Part shown: piece by piece, positions 18,481-27,319 of the stretch
Layout: each line of letters starts with the position of its first letter
Position numbering within the stretch: the stretch's first letter is position 1
Source: Chelativorans salis
GTDB taxonomy: Bacteria; Pseudomonadota; Alphaproteobacteria; Rhizobiales; Rhizobiaceae
Direction: 5' to 3'
DNA length: 64,000 nt
Assembly: GCF_025336525.1 (NCBI RefSeq)
Contig: NZ_JAOCZP010000001.1
Location: 620,001-684,000, forward strand
Notes under the pieces: generated by a model
The model's database searches: none
What the model saw: the letters and a program-made list of their open reading frames with translations, nothing else
What the model was told of the DNA's origin: nothing
Made by a program: the position numbers and the translations under genes

Positions 18481-18936
18481 ATGAACAATCGGAATGCCGG
18501 ACGAGGCAGCGCCGGAGGCTTTGGCCGCAGCCCTTCGAACGACGATCACGGTCCGGACACGAATCGGGTTCTCATCGTCTCCGACTCGCCGATAAACCGT
18601 ATCGTCATCGCCCGCACCCTTGAGCGCATCTACCTGAAGCCTCAGGCCGTGGCCTCAAGCGCCGCTCTGAAGACACTGAACGACAGTCGTCCCATGATGG
18701 TCATCATAGACGGCCCGGCGCAGGGCGTAGCATTCGACCCGCTGCTGGCCGAACTGGCCAAGAAGCGGGGCTCCTCCCAGCGCAACCTTCCCCGCACCGT
18801 CCTGATCAACGGACCCGCGCAACAGAGCGATGTGCCGCCCGCAGAGCTCTTCGATGCCGTGGCTATCAAACCCATCACCCCGGATGTGCTGCAGCCCATC
18901 GTCGAGCGCCTTGTGAAGGATATCCGCAGCGCTTAG
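18481..18936 (+). CDS. Atypical response-regulator receiver-like protein
   Basis: A 151-residue protein with a poorly conserved, Gly/Ser-rich N-terminal tail of about 25 residues and a single receiver-like domain (VLIVSDSPINRIVIARTLE at about 29-47). The presumed phospho-acceptor aspartate is in MMVIIDGPAQG (near residue 77). Of the usual acidic pair only the D in VSDS remains. The conserved lysine is present in AIKPITPD, but the Thr/Ser position reads LINGP. No output domain follows. It may be a weakly phosphorylated or phosphorylation-independent receiver. No Shine-Dalgarno sequence is evident; a possible TTGACA at 18400-18405 lies 80 bp upstream. Its stop overlaps the last four bases of the convergent Lrp gene. 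Confidence 0.7.
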   Translation: MNNRNAGRGSAGGFGRSPSNDDHGPDTNRVLIVSDSPINRIVIARTLERIYLKPQAVASSAALKTLNDSRPMMVIIDGPAQGVAFDPLLAELAKKRGSSQRNLPRTVLINGPAQQSDVPPAELFDAVAIKPITPDVLQPIVERLVKDIRSA

Positions 18937-19424
18937 CGCGCCTCCGCCTCCAGATGATCGAGTGGCAGCGGCGCCCGGTCCTTGACCGTCTGGATGGCGA
19001 AATTGGAGCGAATGTCGCTGACGGCCGGCAGCTTCAGGAGCGTGCCGAGCAACAACTGCTCATAAGCGGTCAGATCCGGCACCACGACCTGAAGCAGGAA
19101 ATCCGCCTCACCGGAAACGAGATGGCACGAGACCACCTCCGGCAGTGCCTGCACCGCCTCACGGAAGGCGGTGGCCTCCTCTTCGTGATGGCGCTCCACC
19201 TTAACGCCGACGAAGATGGTCAGCCCGAGCCCCACCCCCGCGCGATCGAGCGCGGCGTGATAGCCGGTGATCATACCTGCCTCCTCCAGAAGGCGCACCC
19301 GGCGCAGGCAGGGTGACGGCGACAACCCTACCTCGTCGGCGAGTTCAACGTTGGAAAGCCGCCCGTTGCGCTGCAGCGCAGCCAGAATCTTTCGATCTAT
19401 CACGTCCAGGCTAATCTTTGGCAT
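18933..19424 (-). CDS. Lrp/AsnC-family transcriptional regulator
   Basis: A 163-residue feast/famine regulator. The start at 19424 gives the standard opening (ISLDVIDRKILAALQRNGRLSNVELADEVGLSPSPCLRRVRLLE), an AsnC-type helix-turn-helix in residues 4-60. It is followed by the RAM ligand-binding domain (about 65-150, with VSGEADFLLQVVVPDL). Upstream in-frame ATGs reach into the promoter. It is divergent from a LysE-family exporter gene, the classic arrangement in which the regulator senses an amino acid and turns on its efflux. The ligand is unknown. Confidence 0.9.
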   Translation of the reverse strand: MPKISLDVIDRKILAALQRNGRLSNVELADEVGLSPSPCLRRVRLLEEAGMITGYHAALDRAGVGLGLTIFVGVKVERHHEEEATAFREAVQALPEVVSCHLVSGEADFLLQVVVPDLTAYEQLLLGTLLKLPAVSDIRSNFAIQTVKDRAPLPLDHLEAEAR

Positions 19425-19450
19425 ATCCCATCTCATATACAGCACCTGTC

Positions 19451-19463
19451 GGCATATCATGCC
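19451..19463. promoter_or_regulatory. Candidate Lrp operator between the Lrp and LysE genes
   Basis: GGCAT-ATC-ATGCC is a perfect 5-bp dyad in the 133-bp divergent region. Further CATAT repeats lie at 19422-19427, 19434-19439 and near 19489, the kind of phased AT-rich repeats bound by Lrp-type regulators. Function is inferred from position. Confidence 0.35.
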
Positions 19464-19557
19464 ATAAGCGAGCCTTATTGAAAGCATATTTCGCAAGGAC
19501 ATGCGCTGCCGCGCATCGCTAGAATCGGCCCTCGACGATCAACCGACGGAGGCTCCG

Positions 19558-20193
19558 ATGCCCGAACTCACCCTCTTCGTCAGTGCATTGGCGATCGCCT
19601 ATCTGATACCCGGGCCGGACATGATCCTGCTCCTGCAGACCGGGGCGCTCGGCGGTCGCCGCCAGGCGCTTGCCACGACCGTGGGGCTTGCGGCGGCCAG
19701 GGCTGCACACGTAGCGCTCGCCGCTCTTGGGCTTGCGGCGCTCTTGAGGACTTCGCCGCTCGTCTTCGAAGCCGTGCGGCTTATCGGTGCGGCCTACCTC
19801 GCCTGGCTGGGCTACGGCATACTGCGCGCGCATTCGCTAGTGCCTGCGGGGAAAGCGGAAGCCGCACCCACCCCGGCAGACGGTATACGCCTGGCCGCTG
19901 TTCGCGGCTTCCTCACTAACCTCCTTAACCCCAAGGCGCTTATCTTCTGCTCGGTCCTCCTGCCACAGTTCCTGCGCCCCGACGGAGGACCGCTTTCGGC
20001 CCAGTTCCTCCTGCTCGGTACGGTGCTGGTGGCGACAGGCATCGCGTTCGACATCCAGTACGCGCTCGCCGGCGACCGCGTAGGCGCCTTTCTCGCCCGA
20101 CGGCCGCTATGGCAGCGTTTGCAGCGCTGGCTTTTCGGATCGCTCCTGATCGGCTTCGGGGTCAGGCTGGCGCTGGCGGAGCGGCCGGTGTGA
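19558..20193 (+). CDS. LysE-family amino-acid/metabolite exporter
   Basis: A 211-residue inner-membrane protein with five to six hydrophobic segments. The opening LTLFVSALAIAYLIPGPDMILLLQTGALGGRRQAL carries the LysE/RhtB hallmark PGPD, and GFLTNLLNPKALIFCSVLLPQF is the second conserved block. The ATG at 19558 follows a CGGAGG site; the earlier ATG at 19501 lies in the promoter. Family members export basic amino acids, homoserine lactones or other small metabolites. The divergent Lrp regulator suggests amino-acid-responsive efflux. Confidence 0.88.
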   Translation: MPELTLFVSALAIAYLIPGPDMILLLQTGALGGRRQALATTVGLAAARAAHVALAALGLAALLRTSPLVFEAVRLIGAAYLAWLGYGILRAHSLVPAGKAEAAPTPADGIRLAAVRGFLTNLLNPKALIFCSVLLPQFLRPDGGPLSAQFLLLGTVLVATGIAFDIQYALAGDRVGAFLARRPLWQRLQRWLFGSLLIGFGVRLALAERPV

Positions 20194-20297
20194 GTGGTGC
20201 AGCCTCCGAGTCTTCCCGCAACGCCCAAGGCCGCCCCCTTCCCTTCCCGATTGGCCGCCGTCTATACTCTCGCATCCGAAGCGACCGCTGGTGATTT

Positions 20298-21731
20298 ATG
20301 CTGGACAACAAGAAGGCAGGCCGCAGCGTCGGGCGAAGCGGACGGGTTCGCACGCCGGCGTTCTTGAAAAATCTGCGTGGGGTGAAGGGCTGGAAGGAAG
20401 CGACGGCCTGGCTGGAATGGCGCGGCATCGAAGATATCGAGTGCATCACGCCGGACCAGGCAGGCGTGGCGCGCGGCAAAATGATGCCGTCGAAGAAGTT
20501 CACCTCCAACACGTCGCTGGCGCTGCCGTCGGCCGTCTTCATGGCGACGATTTCCGGAGAGTATCCGCAAAGCGGCAACGGCTTCATCTATCCGGAGGAT
20601 GACGGCGACCTGAAGCTCGTGCCCGACCTTTCCACGCTTTCTGTAGTGCCGTGGGAGAGCGACCCGACGGCACAGGTGATCTGTGATTTGGTGCACCAGG
20701 ACGGGCGCGTGGTCGAGTTCAGCCCGCGCAACGTGTTGAAGCGGGTGATGGCGAAATACGCCGAGCACGGGCTGAAGCCGATCGTGGCTCCCGAGATCGA
20801 GTTCTACCTCGTGCACAAGAACCCGGACCCTGACTACCCGCTCACCCCGCCTGTCGGCCGTTCGGGAAGGCCCATCGGTGGTGGCCAGGGCTATTCGATC
20901 GCCGGTGTCAACGAGTTCGACGAGCTGATCGATGACATCTACCACTTCTCCGAGTCGCAAGGCCTGGAAATCGACACGCTGATCCACGAGGAAGGCGCGG
21001 GGCAGCTTGAGATCAATCTGCGCCACGGCGACCCGGTGGAACTCGCGGACCAGGTGTTTCTGTTCAAACGCACCATCCGCGAGGCCGCTCTCAAGCACGA
21101 TACCTACGCCACTTTCATGGCCAAGCCGATCCAGGACCAACCGGGCTCGGCCATGCACATCCACCAGTCGGTGGTGAAGGCGAAGGGTGGCCGCAACGTC
21201 TTTTCCGACGAAAAGGGCGAGGAAACCGATACCTTCCATCACTTCATCGGCGGGCTGCAGCACCACATCCCCAATGCACTCATCATGCTCGCTCCCTACG
21301 TGAATTCCTACCGGCGGCTGACCCAAGGCAGCGCCGTGCCCGTCAACACGCGCTGGGGCTACGACAACCGCACGACTGCCTTCCGCATACCGCGCTCGGA
21401 CCCGGCAGCCAGGCGTGTGGAAAATCGCATCCCCTCCTCCGATGCCAACCCCTACCTGGCGCTCGCCGCCTCGCTCGCCTGCGGGCTCGTCGGTATTCTG
21501 GAGAAGACGTCTTCCGACGCACCGGCTGGCTCGGCGGTAAACCAGGACGAGATTGAACTGCCGCGCGGGCTTTTGGAGGCAGTGGCGCTGTTCGAGGGCG
21601 ATACTGCGCTGCGCGACATCCTGGGCGAACCGTTCACCACCACCTACGCTGCGATCAAACGGGCCGAGTTCGAGACCTTCATGAAGGTCATCAGCCCTTG
21701 GGAGCGGGAGTATCTGCTTTTGAATGTCTGA
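20298..21731 (+). CDS. puuA: Glutamine synthetase-family ligase, likely gamma-glutamylputrescine synthetase
   Basis: A 477-residue cytoplasmic ligase of the glutamine synthetase superfamily. The catalytic core has the acidic metal ligands (PEIEFYL near 173, EEGAGQLEINL near 235), the ATP-binding histidine region GSAMHIHQSV near 280, and TRWGYDNRTTAFRIP near 350. It lacks the adenylylation-loop tyrosine context of GlnA. The next gene, overlapping by eight bases, is a DAO-type oxidase typical of PuuB, so the pair probably glutamylates putrescine and oxidises the product. A polyamine importer operon is 8 kb upstream. Other amines (e.g. ethanolamine, isopropylamine) are possible substrates for GlnA-like enzymes of this kind. 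Confidence 0.8.
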   Translation: MLDNKKAGRSVGRSGRVRTPAFLKNLRGVKGWKEATAWLEWRGIEDIECITPDQAGVARGKMMPSKKFTSNTSLALPSAVFMATISGEYPQSGNGFIYPEDDGDLKLVPDLSTLSVVPWESDPTAQVICDLVHQDGRVVEFSPRNVLKRVMAKYAEHGLKPIVAPEIEFYLVHKNPDPDYPLTPPVGRSGRPIGGGQGYSIAGVNEFDELIDDIYHFSESQGLEIDTLIHEEGAGQLEINLRHGDPVELADQVFLFKRTIREAALKHDTYATFMAKPIQDQPGSAMHIHQSVVKAKGGRNVFSDEKGEETDTFHHFIGGLQHHIPNALIMLAPYVNSYRRLTQGSAVPVNTRWGYDNRTTAFRIPRSDPAARRVENRIPSSDANPYLALAASLACGLVGILEKTSSDAPAGSAVNQDEIELPRGLLEAVALFEGDTALRDILGEPFTTTYAAIKRAEFETFMKVISPWEREYLLLNV

Positions 21732-23046
21732 GTTCTCGTTTCCTTCCGACCTTCAGTCCGGCGTCTATCAGTCTCCCATCTCTCCCGGATATTCCTGGTA
21801 CGAGGCGACAGTGGGCGAGCGGCCGGAATATGGGCCGTTCGAAGGCGACATCGGTGCCGACGTTGTCATCGTCGGCGGCGGCTTCACGGGATTGTCCGCG
21901 GCAGCACACCTTGCCAAAGCAGGCGTGAACGTCGTGCTCATCGAGGCGCACCGGTTCGGCGATGGCGCCTCGGGCCGTAACGGCGGCCAACTCGGCACCG
22001 GTCAGCGCGCCTGGGCGGAGGATATGGAGGCCGATCTCGGCTTCACACGCGCCAAGGCGCTGTTTGATATGGCGGAGGAGGCCAAGGCGCACCTTCTTGA
22101 TTTCGCAGCGGCAAACGGCATCGAGATCGACTACGTGCCGGGCCAGATGTCGGTCGCTCACAAGGAGCGCTATCTCGACGAATATCGGGCGCATGCGGAG
22201 GTCATGGGCGAACGCTTCGGCTATCCGCATATCACCTTCATGGGCCGTGAGGAGACGGCAGCGCGACTGGGCTCAGCGCGCTACTTCGGCGGCACGCGCG
22301 ATACCGGCACCGGCCATATCCACCCCCTCAAGCTGTTGGTCGGCACGGCGCGAGTGGCGGCTTCGGTGGGCGCGAAGCTTTTCGAGCGAACGAAGGCAGA
22401 GGGCATAACGGCCGAGGCCGGAAAAGTACGTGTAGCCACACCACGCGGCACGATCACCGCTGAAAAATGCCTGGTGGCGACCAACGCCTATGGCGGCGAC
22501 CTCGATCCGGCGACGGCAGCGCATCTCATGCCCATCGGCTCCTTCATCGGAGCGACCGTTCCGCTCGGATCCGACAGTCCGGTGCTGCCCGGCGGCGAGA
22601 GCGTCGACGACTCACGCTTCGTGGTGCGCTACTTCCGCAAGACGAAGGACGGGCGGCTTCTGTTCGGTGGCCGCGAGATCTATTCCAGGGGCGATCCGAA
22701 GGATATCCCCTTGCAAATCCGCCGCCAGATCGCCGAAGTCTATCCGTCCCTTGAGGATATCGAGATCACCCACGCCTGGGGCGGCTACGTGGGCATCACC
22801 ATGCCGCGCCGGCCCTTCGTGCGCGAGGTGATGTCGGGCGTAATCTCGGTCGGCGGCTATTCCGGCCACGGCGTTATGCTGGCCAATTTCATGGGCAGAC
22901 TTTACGCCGAGACGGTTGCGGGAAACCGTGACCAGCTGAAGCTTTTCGAGGAGTTGAACGTCCCGCCCTTCCCCGGCGGCCAGCGCCTGCGCCCGGCGCT
23001 CCTCTTCCTGGCGCTCAACTGGTATGCGCTGCGGGACAGGATCTAG
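21724..23046 (+). CDS. puuB: FAD-dependent amine oxidase, likely gamma-glutamylputrescine oxidase
   Basis: A 440-residue flavoprotein of the DAO family. The N-terminal dinucleotide-binding motif is DVVIVGGGFTGLSAAAHLAKAGVNVVLIE (about residues 42-70), followed by GDGASGRNGGQ, which is diagnostic of PuuB/OrdL-type oxidases. The substrate domain ends with VGGYSGHGVMLANFMGRLYAE. The reaction would oxidise gamma-glutamylputrescine to the aminoaldehyde plus H2O2 and ammonia. It overlaps the upstream ligase gene by eight bases, so the two are translationally coupled. The aldehyde dehydrogenase at 25.7-27.1 kb could take the next step. Confidence 0.85.
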   Translation: MSEFSFPSDLQSGVYQSPISPGYSWYEATVGERPEYGPFEGDIGADVVIVGGGFTGLSAAAHLAKAGVNVVLIEAHRFGDGASGRNGGQLGTGQRAWAEDMEADLGFTRAKALFDMAEEAKAHLLDFAAANGIEIDYVPGQMSVAHKERYLDEYRAHAEVMGERFGYPHITFMGREETAARLGSARYFGGTRDTGTGHIHPLKLLVGTARVAASVGAKLFERTKAEGITAEAGKVRVATPRGTITAEKCLVATNAYGGDLDPATAAHLMPIGSFIGATVPLGSDSPVLPGGESVDDSRFVVRYFRKTKDGRLLFGGREIYSRGDPKDIPLQIRRQIAEVYPSLEDIEITHAWGGYVGITMPRRPFVREVMSGVISVGGYSGHGVMLANFMGRLYAETVAGNRDQLKLFEELNVPPFPGGQRLRPALLFLALNWYALRDRI

Positions 23047-24815
23047 AGCGGCCAGAAGAACAGAATCGCCGGCACGCCGATGGCGATGATGATGATCTCC
23101 AGCGGCAGGCCCATGCGCCAATAGTCGCCGAAGCGGTAGCCGCCGGGGCCCATGATGATGGTGTTGTTCTTGTGACCGATGGGAGTGAGGAAGGCGCAGG
23201 AAGCGGCAACCGCCACCCCCATCAGGAATGGGTCGGGCGAGACCTCAAGCGCTCGGGCGACGGACAAGCCGACCGGGGCGGCGATCAGCGCGGTCGCCAC
23301 ATTGTTCAAGAAATCGGACAGTGTCATGGTGACGATCATGAGGATGGCGAGGATTGCCCAGGCGGGGAGCGCACCGGCCTGCGCGACGATCGCCTCCGCA
23401 ATGAGGCGAGTGCCGCCGGACTCCTCCAATGCCAGGCCGAGAGGGATAAGCGAGCCGAGGAGGATGATCACCGGCCATTCGACCGCTTCGTAGACCTCGC
23501 GTCCGCCGATGATGTTGAACAGTGCATAGATGGTGACTGCACCGGCAAGGCCCACAGACAGCGGGACGTATCCCATGACTGCAGCGGTAACGGCCAAGGC
23601 GAATACGGCAATGGTGAACACTGCCTTGCTGCGCTGGGTAACAGTGTGGCTCTTCTCTGCCAGCGGCAGCACACCCAGCCACTCCGCAGCGTCGGTGACA
23701 CGGCTTTCGGGCCCCAGAAGAAGCACCACATCACCGGGTTTGATAGCAAGGTCGCGCACGCGATCGCGGAAGCGCTTTCCTTGGCGCGAGACACCCAGCA
23801 GCGTCACACCGCGGCGGTATAGCAGTTTCAGATCGAGCGCCGTACGACCGACCATGCGCGCGTTGTCGGGCACGATGGCCTCCACCAGCGTCAGCGACTT
23901 ACCGGTCAGGCCGCCATGCTTATCGGCGCCGGCCGGTGTGAGATCCGCGCCACCGATGAACGACTCGATGGATTTCGGATCGCCTTCGAGAACCAGATGA
24001 TCGTTCTTGCGGATTTCCTCGCCTGCCGCGAAGCCGGGCAGCCGCTTACCTCGGCGCACCAGCCCGAGAATGGACACGTCGCATTCATCGGCAAGGGGGT
24101 AAAGGGCGGATGGCGACTGCCCTATGGCTTTTGAATCTTCCTTCGCACTGGCCTCGGCGACGAACAGTCCGGTGTCACGGCCCTCACCCACCGCGGCGCG
24201 CTGGCCCGTATCCGGGATGAGGCGCCAGCCGACGGTGGTGACGAAGGCAATTCCCACCAGTGCACAGACCAGGCCGACAGGAGAGAAGTCGAACATGGAA
24301 AACGGCGCGCCCAGCGCCCGGTCGCGGAACTGGGCAACGACGATGTTTGGCGGCGTGCCGATCTGCGTGATCATGCCGCCAAGGATGGTGGCGAAGGAAA
24401 GCGGCATGAGCGATTGCGCAACCGGCCGCTTCGCCTTCTCCGCCGCTTCCATGTCGAGCGTCATCAGCATGACAAGGGCGGCGACATTGTTGATGACGGC
24501 CGAAAGAGCCGCACCCACGACCGACATGATGCCGATATGGGTGGACAGCGAACGCCCCGCCGACAACACGAAGCGGGCGACAACCTCGACGGCGCCGGCA
24601 TTCACCATGGCACGCGAGACGATGAGAACGAGCGCGATGATGATGACTGCCTCATGACCAAAGCCCGCAAATGCCCGCTCCGCGGGCACCACCCCGCCGA
24701 TGACCGCGACGACGAGGGCGGCGAAAGCCACGAGGTCATAGCGCACGCGCCCCCAGACCAGAAAAGCGAAGACGAGGCCGAGCAGGCTGAAAAGAAAAAT
24801 CTGGTCGTAGGTCAT
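23043..24815 (-). CDS. SLC13-family anion transporter with two RCK_C (TrkA-C) domains
   Basis: A 590-residue inner-membrane carrier. The start at 24815 begins just before the first membrane helix (MTYDQIFLFSLLGLVFAFLVWG); longer in-frame starts run into the upstream SDR gene. Two transmembrane blocks carry the family motifs INNVAAL (near 105) and GTPPNIVV (near 150) in the first half, and FLNNVATALIAAP in the second. Between them, about residues 190-390, lie two RCK_C domains (GLVRRGKRLPGFAAGEEIRK and GVSRQGKRFRDRVRDLAIKP). The family moves sulfate, tungstate or di/tricarboxylates with sodium. The substrate here is not known. Its 3' end overlaps the convergent puuB by four bases. Confidence 0.87.
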   Translation of the reverse strand: MTYDQIFLFSLLGLVFAFLVWGRVRYDLVAFAALVVAVIGGVVPAERAFAGFGHEAVIIIALVLIVSRAMVNAGAVEVVARFVLSAGRSLSTHIGIMSVVGAALSAVINNVAALVMLMTLDMEAAEKAKRPVAQSLMPLSFATILGGMITQIGTPPNIVVAQFRDRALGAPFSMFDFSPVGLVCALVGIAFVTTVGWRLIPDTGQRAAVGEGRDTGLFVAEASAKEDSKAIGQSPSALYPLADECDVSILGLVRRGKRLPGFAAGEEIRKNDHLVLEGDPKSIESFIGGADLTPAGADKHGGLTGKSLTLVEAIVPDNARMVGRTALDLKLLYRRGVTLLGVSRQGKRFRDRVRDLAIKPGDVVLLLGPESRVTDAAEWLGVLPLAEKSHTVTQRSKAVFTIAVFALAVTAAVMGYVPLSVGLAGAVTIYALFNIIGGREVYEAVEWPVIILLGSLIPLGLALEESGGTRLIAEAIVAQAGALPAWAILAILMIVTMTLSDFLNNVATALIAAPVGLSVARALEVSPDPFLMGVAVAASCAFLTPIGHKNNTIIMGPGGYRFGDYWRMGLPLEIIIIAIGVPAILFFWPL

Positions 24816-24861
24816 GGAGAGCGGAGACTTGGGATGATGGGAGGTGGGGATGCCCTGCCTA

Positions 24862-25608
24862 TCAGATGCATCGCCCGCCATCCACCTCCAGCGCCACACC
24901 GGTGATGAAGGCGGCCTCATCGGAGGCAAGCCACAGCGCAGCGTTGGCGATGTCTAGCGGTGTCGACAGGCGTCCGAGTGGGACGGTCGAGCGGAACAGG
25001 GCGCGTTTTTCCGGTGTGTCCTCACCCATGAACTGGGCAAGCATGCCTGTCTCGCCCGCCACGGGACACAGGCAGTTGACGCGGATATTCTTCGGCGCCA
25101 GCTCTACCGCCATCGATTTCGTGGCGGCGATCGCCCAACCCTTGGAGGCGTTATACCATGTGAGTCCGGGCCGGGGGCGGAGACCGGCGGTGGAGGCGGT
25201 GGTGATGATAGAACCGACGCCCTGGCTTTCCATGATCGGCACTACGGCGAGTGCGGCGTAGTAGATCGCCTTCATGTTGACGGCAGTGATGAGATCGAAG
25301 GACTGTTCGTCCACCTGCAGCAAGTCGCCGTTCTTGTGCGTGAATCCGGCATTGTTGACCATGATATCGATGCGGTCATGGGCATCCATCGCCGCCCTCA
25401 CCATCGCCTCGATATCGGACTTGATCGAAACGTCGGCGGCGACGGGCATGGCGGCCCCGCCAATCTCGCCGGCGACGCGCTCCGCGCCCTTGCCGTTGAG
25501 ATCTGCGACGACGACCTTCGCGCCCTCCTCGGCAAAGCGCTTGGCCATACCCTCGCCGAAGCCGGAAGCCGCGCCGGTTATGATCGCTACCTTATCTTTC
25601 AGTCGCAC
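24862..25608 (-). CDS. Short-chain dehydrogenase/reductase, FabG-like
   Basis: A 248-residue classical SDR. The NAD(P) motif is ITGAASGFGEGMA at residues 10-22, NNAG is near 86-89, and the catalytic Ser-Tyr-Lys is seen as TTAST and WYNASKG (Tyr near 152). The aspartate after the second beta strand (VVVADLN) suggests NAD(H) preference. The C terminus FITGVALEVDGGRCI is typical. It is 47 bp downstream of the aldehyde dehydrogenase gene on the same strand, and the SLC13 gene follows, so the three may be one unit. The substrate is unknown. Confidence 0.88.
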   Translation of the reverse strand: MRLKDKVAIITGAASGFGEGMAKRFAEEGAKVVVADLNGKGAERVAGEIGGAAMPVAADVSIKSDIEAMVRAAMDAHDRIDIMVNNAGFTHKNGDLLQVDEQSFDLITAVNMKAIYYAALAVVPIMESQGVGSIITTASTAGLRPRPGLTWYNASKGWAIAATKSMAVELAPKNIRVNCLCPVAGETGMLAQFMGEDTPEKRALFRSTVPLGRLSTPLDIANAALWLASDEAAFITGVALEVDGGRCI

Positions 25609-25655
25609 TTAAACTTTCCTTCTATTCGGGTGGCGCGAAGGGCGTCCACATCCAG

Positions 25656-27131
25656 CTATCCGTGGTTAAACACGATCGTCTTGGTCGCCGACATATCGTA
25701 CAGCGCTTCAAAGCCCTTCTCGCGGCCGTGGCCGGATTTCTTGAAGCCACCGAACGGCAATTCGATACCGCCGCCAGCGCCGTAACCGTTGACATAGACC
25801 TGTCCCGCCCGCACCCGCTTCGCCACCCGGTGCTGGCGAGCGCCGTCATGCGTCCACACCCCGGCCACCAGGCCGAATTCGGTGCTGTTGGCAAGGCGCA
25901 CCGCGTCGGCTTCGTCTTCGAATGGGAAGAGCGAAAGGACTGGTCCGAACACCTCCTCCTGTGCCAAGGCCGAGGCAGGATCCACCGCGCCGAACAGAAC
26001 GGGCGGGAAATAGAAACCTTCTTGCGGCGCCCCTTCGTGAATGCGCCCGCGCGCCAGAACCTGCGTACCCGCCTCCTCCGCCGCGCGCACGAAACCCTCC
26101 ACCCGTGCTTTCTGTGCTGGGTTGATGAGCGCGCCGATGTCGAGGTCGGCGTCGTGAGGGCCGGCGACGAGGGCGGAGAAACGTTCGGCAAGGGCGGCGG
26201 CGACCTCTTGGTAGATGGATTTCTCTATTAGGATGCGACTGCCGGCGGAGCAGGTCTGGCCGCCGTTCTGGATGATGGCGTTGACGAGCACGGGCAAAGC
26301 CGCCTCGACGTCAGCATCAGCGAATACAATCTGCGGCGACTTGCCACCGAGCTCCATGGTCACACCACGGTTGTTCAAGGCCGCAGCCTGCTGGATGGCA
26401 GTGCCGGTCGCAGGCGAACCGGTGAAGGTGACGTAATCGATTTGGCTGTGGGCGGAAAGCGCCGCCCCTGCCTCGTGCCCATAGCCCGTGACGACGTTGA
26501 AGACGCCTACGGGAATGCCCGCCTCCAGCGCCAACTCGGCGATGCGGATGGCCGTCAGCGAGGCGTCCTCGGCGGGCTTGGCCACCAGCGTATTGCCCAT
26601 CGCAAGCGCGGCACCGACTACGCGGGCGAGGATCTGCAGCGGATAGTTCCACGGGACGATGCCGGCAACGACGCCGTGCGGCTCGCGCAGAGTGAGTGCC
26701 GTGTAGCCTTCGAGGAAGGGGATGGTGTCGCCGTGGATCTTGTCGGCGGCGGCGCCGTAGAATTCGTAATAACGAGCGGCGGCGGTCACATCGGCTTTGC
26801 CCTGGCGGAGCGGCTTTCCGGTGTCGCGCGATTCGAGCGCGGCCAATTCTTCCGCATTCTCCGCCACCAATTGCCCGAGCCGCGTCAGGCAGCGCCCGCG
26901 CTCCACAGCGGGCATGCGGCCCCACGGCCCCTCGTCGAAGGCGCGGCGGGCAGCCTGGACGGCCTTGTCCACGTCCGCTTCACCCGAGGCGGGAATGGAG
27001 GCGAAGACTTTTCCATCGGAGGGGCAGACGACGTCAATACGCCGGCCCGAGAGCGCATCGGCGGACCCGCCGTCGATCACCTGCATGAACGCGTGCGCTT
27101 CCGCGGCCGTTTTCGTTATGTGGCTGCCCAT
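25656..27131 (-). CDS. NAD(P)-dependent aldehyde dehydrogenase (PuuC/betaine-aldehyde-like)
   Basis: A 491-residue aldehyde dehydrogenase. It has the cofactor region PWNYPLQILARVVGAALAMGN, the general base in MELGGKSPQIVF (Glu near 260) and the catalytic cysteine in GGQTCSAGSR (near 294). GGAG precedes the ATG at about ten bases. Its position near puuA/puuB-like genes makes gamma-glutamyl-aminobutyraldehyde the favoured substrate, which would make it PuuC-like. Family members also oxidise betaine aldehyde or other aminoaldehydes, so no symbol is given. Confidence 0.88.
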   Translation of the reverse strand: MGSHITKTAAEAHAFMQVIDGGSADALSGRRIDVVCPSDGKVFASIPASGEADVDKAVQAARRAFDEGPWGRMPAVERGRCLTRLGQLVAENAEELAALESRDTGKPLRQGKADVTAAARYYEFYGAAADKIHGDTIPFLEGYTALTLREPHGVVAGIVPWNYPLQILARVVGAALAMGNTLVAKPAEDASLTAIRIAELALEAGIPVGVFNVVTGYGHEAGAALSAHSQIDYVTFTGSPATGTAIQQAAALNNRGVTMELGGKSPQIVFADADVEAALPVLVNAIIQNGGQTCSAGSRILIEKSIYQEVAAALAERFSALVAGPHDADLDIGALINPAQKARVEGFVRAAEEAGTQVLARGRIHEGAPQEGFYFPPVLFGAVDPASALAQEEVFGPVLSLFPFEDEADAVRLANSTEFGLVAGVWTHDGARQHRVAKRVRAGQVYVNGYGAGGGIELPFGGFKKSGHGREKGFEALYDMSATKTIVFNHG

Positions 27132-27261
27132 CCGTGTTTCTCCAGCTTGTATTGTGGCTATGGGGGCCTATCCTGCCTAACGCAAGTCCGCCTGGAAAGC
27201 CTGCCGCCTCAATGTCCTTAGTTAAGGCACAGGGCAAGGATGCAAGTGCGGGCTGGCATTC

Positions 27262-27275
27262 TTAAATCGATTAGA
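27262..27275. promoter_or_regulatory. Candidate operator upstream of zwf
   Basis: TTAAATC-GATTAGA forms a dyad with central CG and 5 of 7 paired arm positions, 45 bp before the zwf start. LacI-type regulators that control Entner-Doudoroff genes bind CG-centred palindromes, so this is a weak candidate. Confidence 0.25.
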
Positions 27276-27319
27276 CTATGAGCCCTTCTCGACAGCGATC
27301 AAGCGCAGGCGGAACAGCA

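Noticed and set aside
24816-24929. Longer N terminus for the SLC13 carrier
   Set aside because: The extension overlaps the end of the upstream SDR gene and is Pro/Arg-rich; the first membrane helix starts right after ATG 24815.
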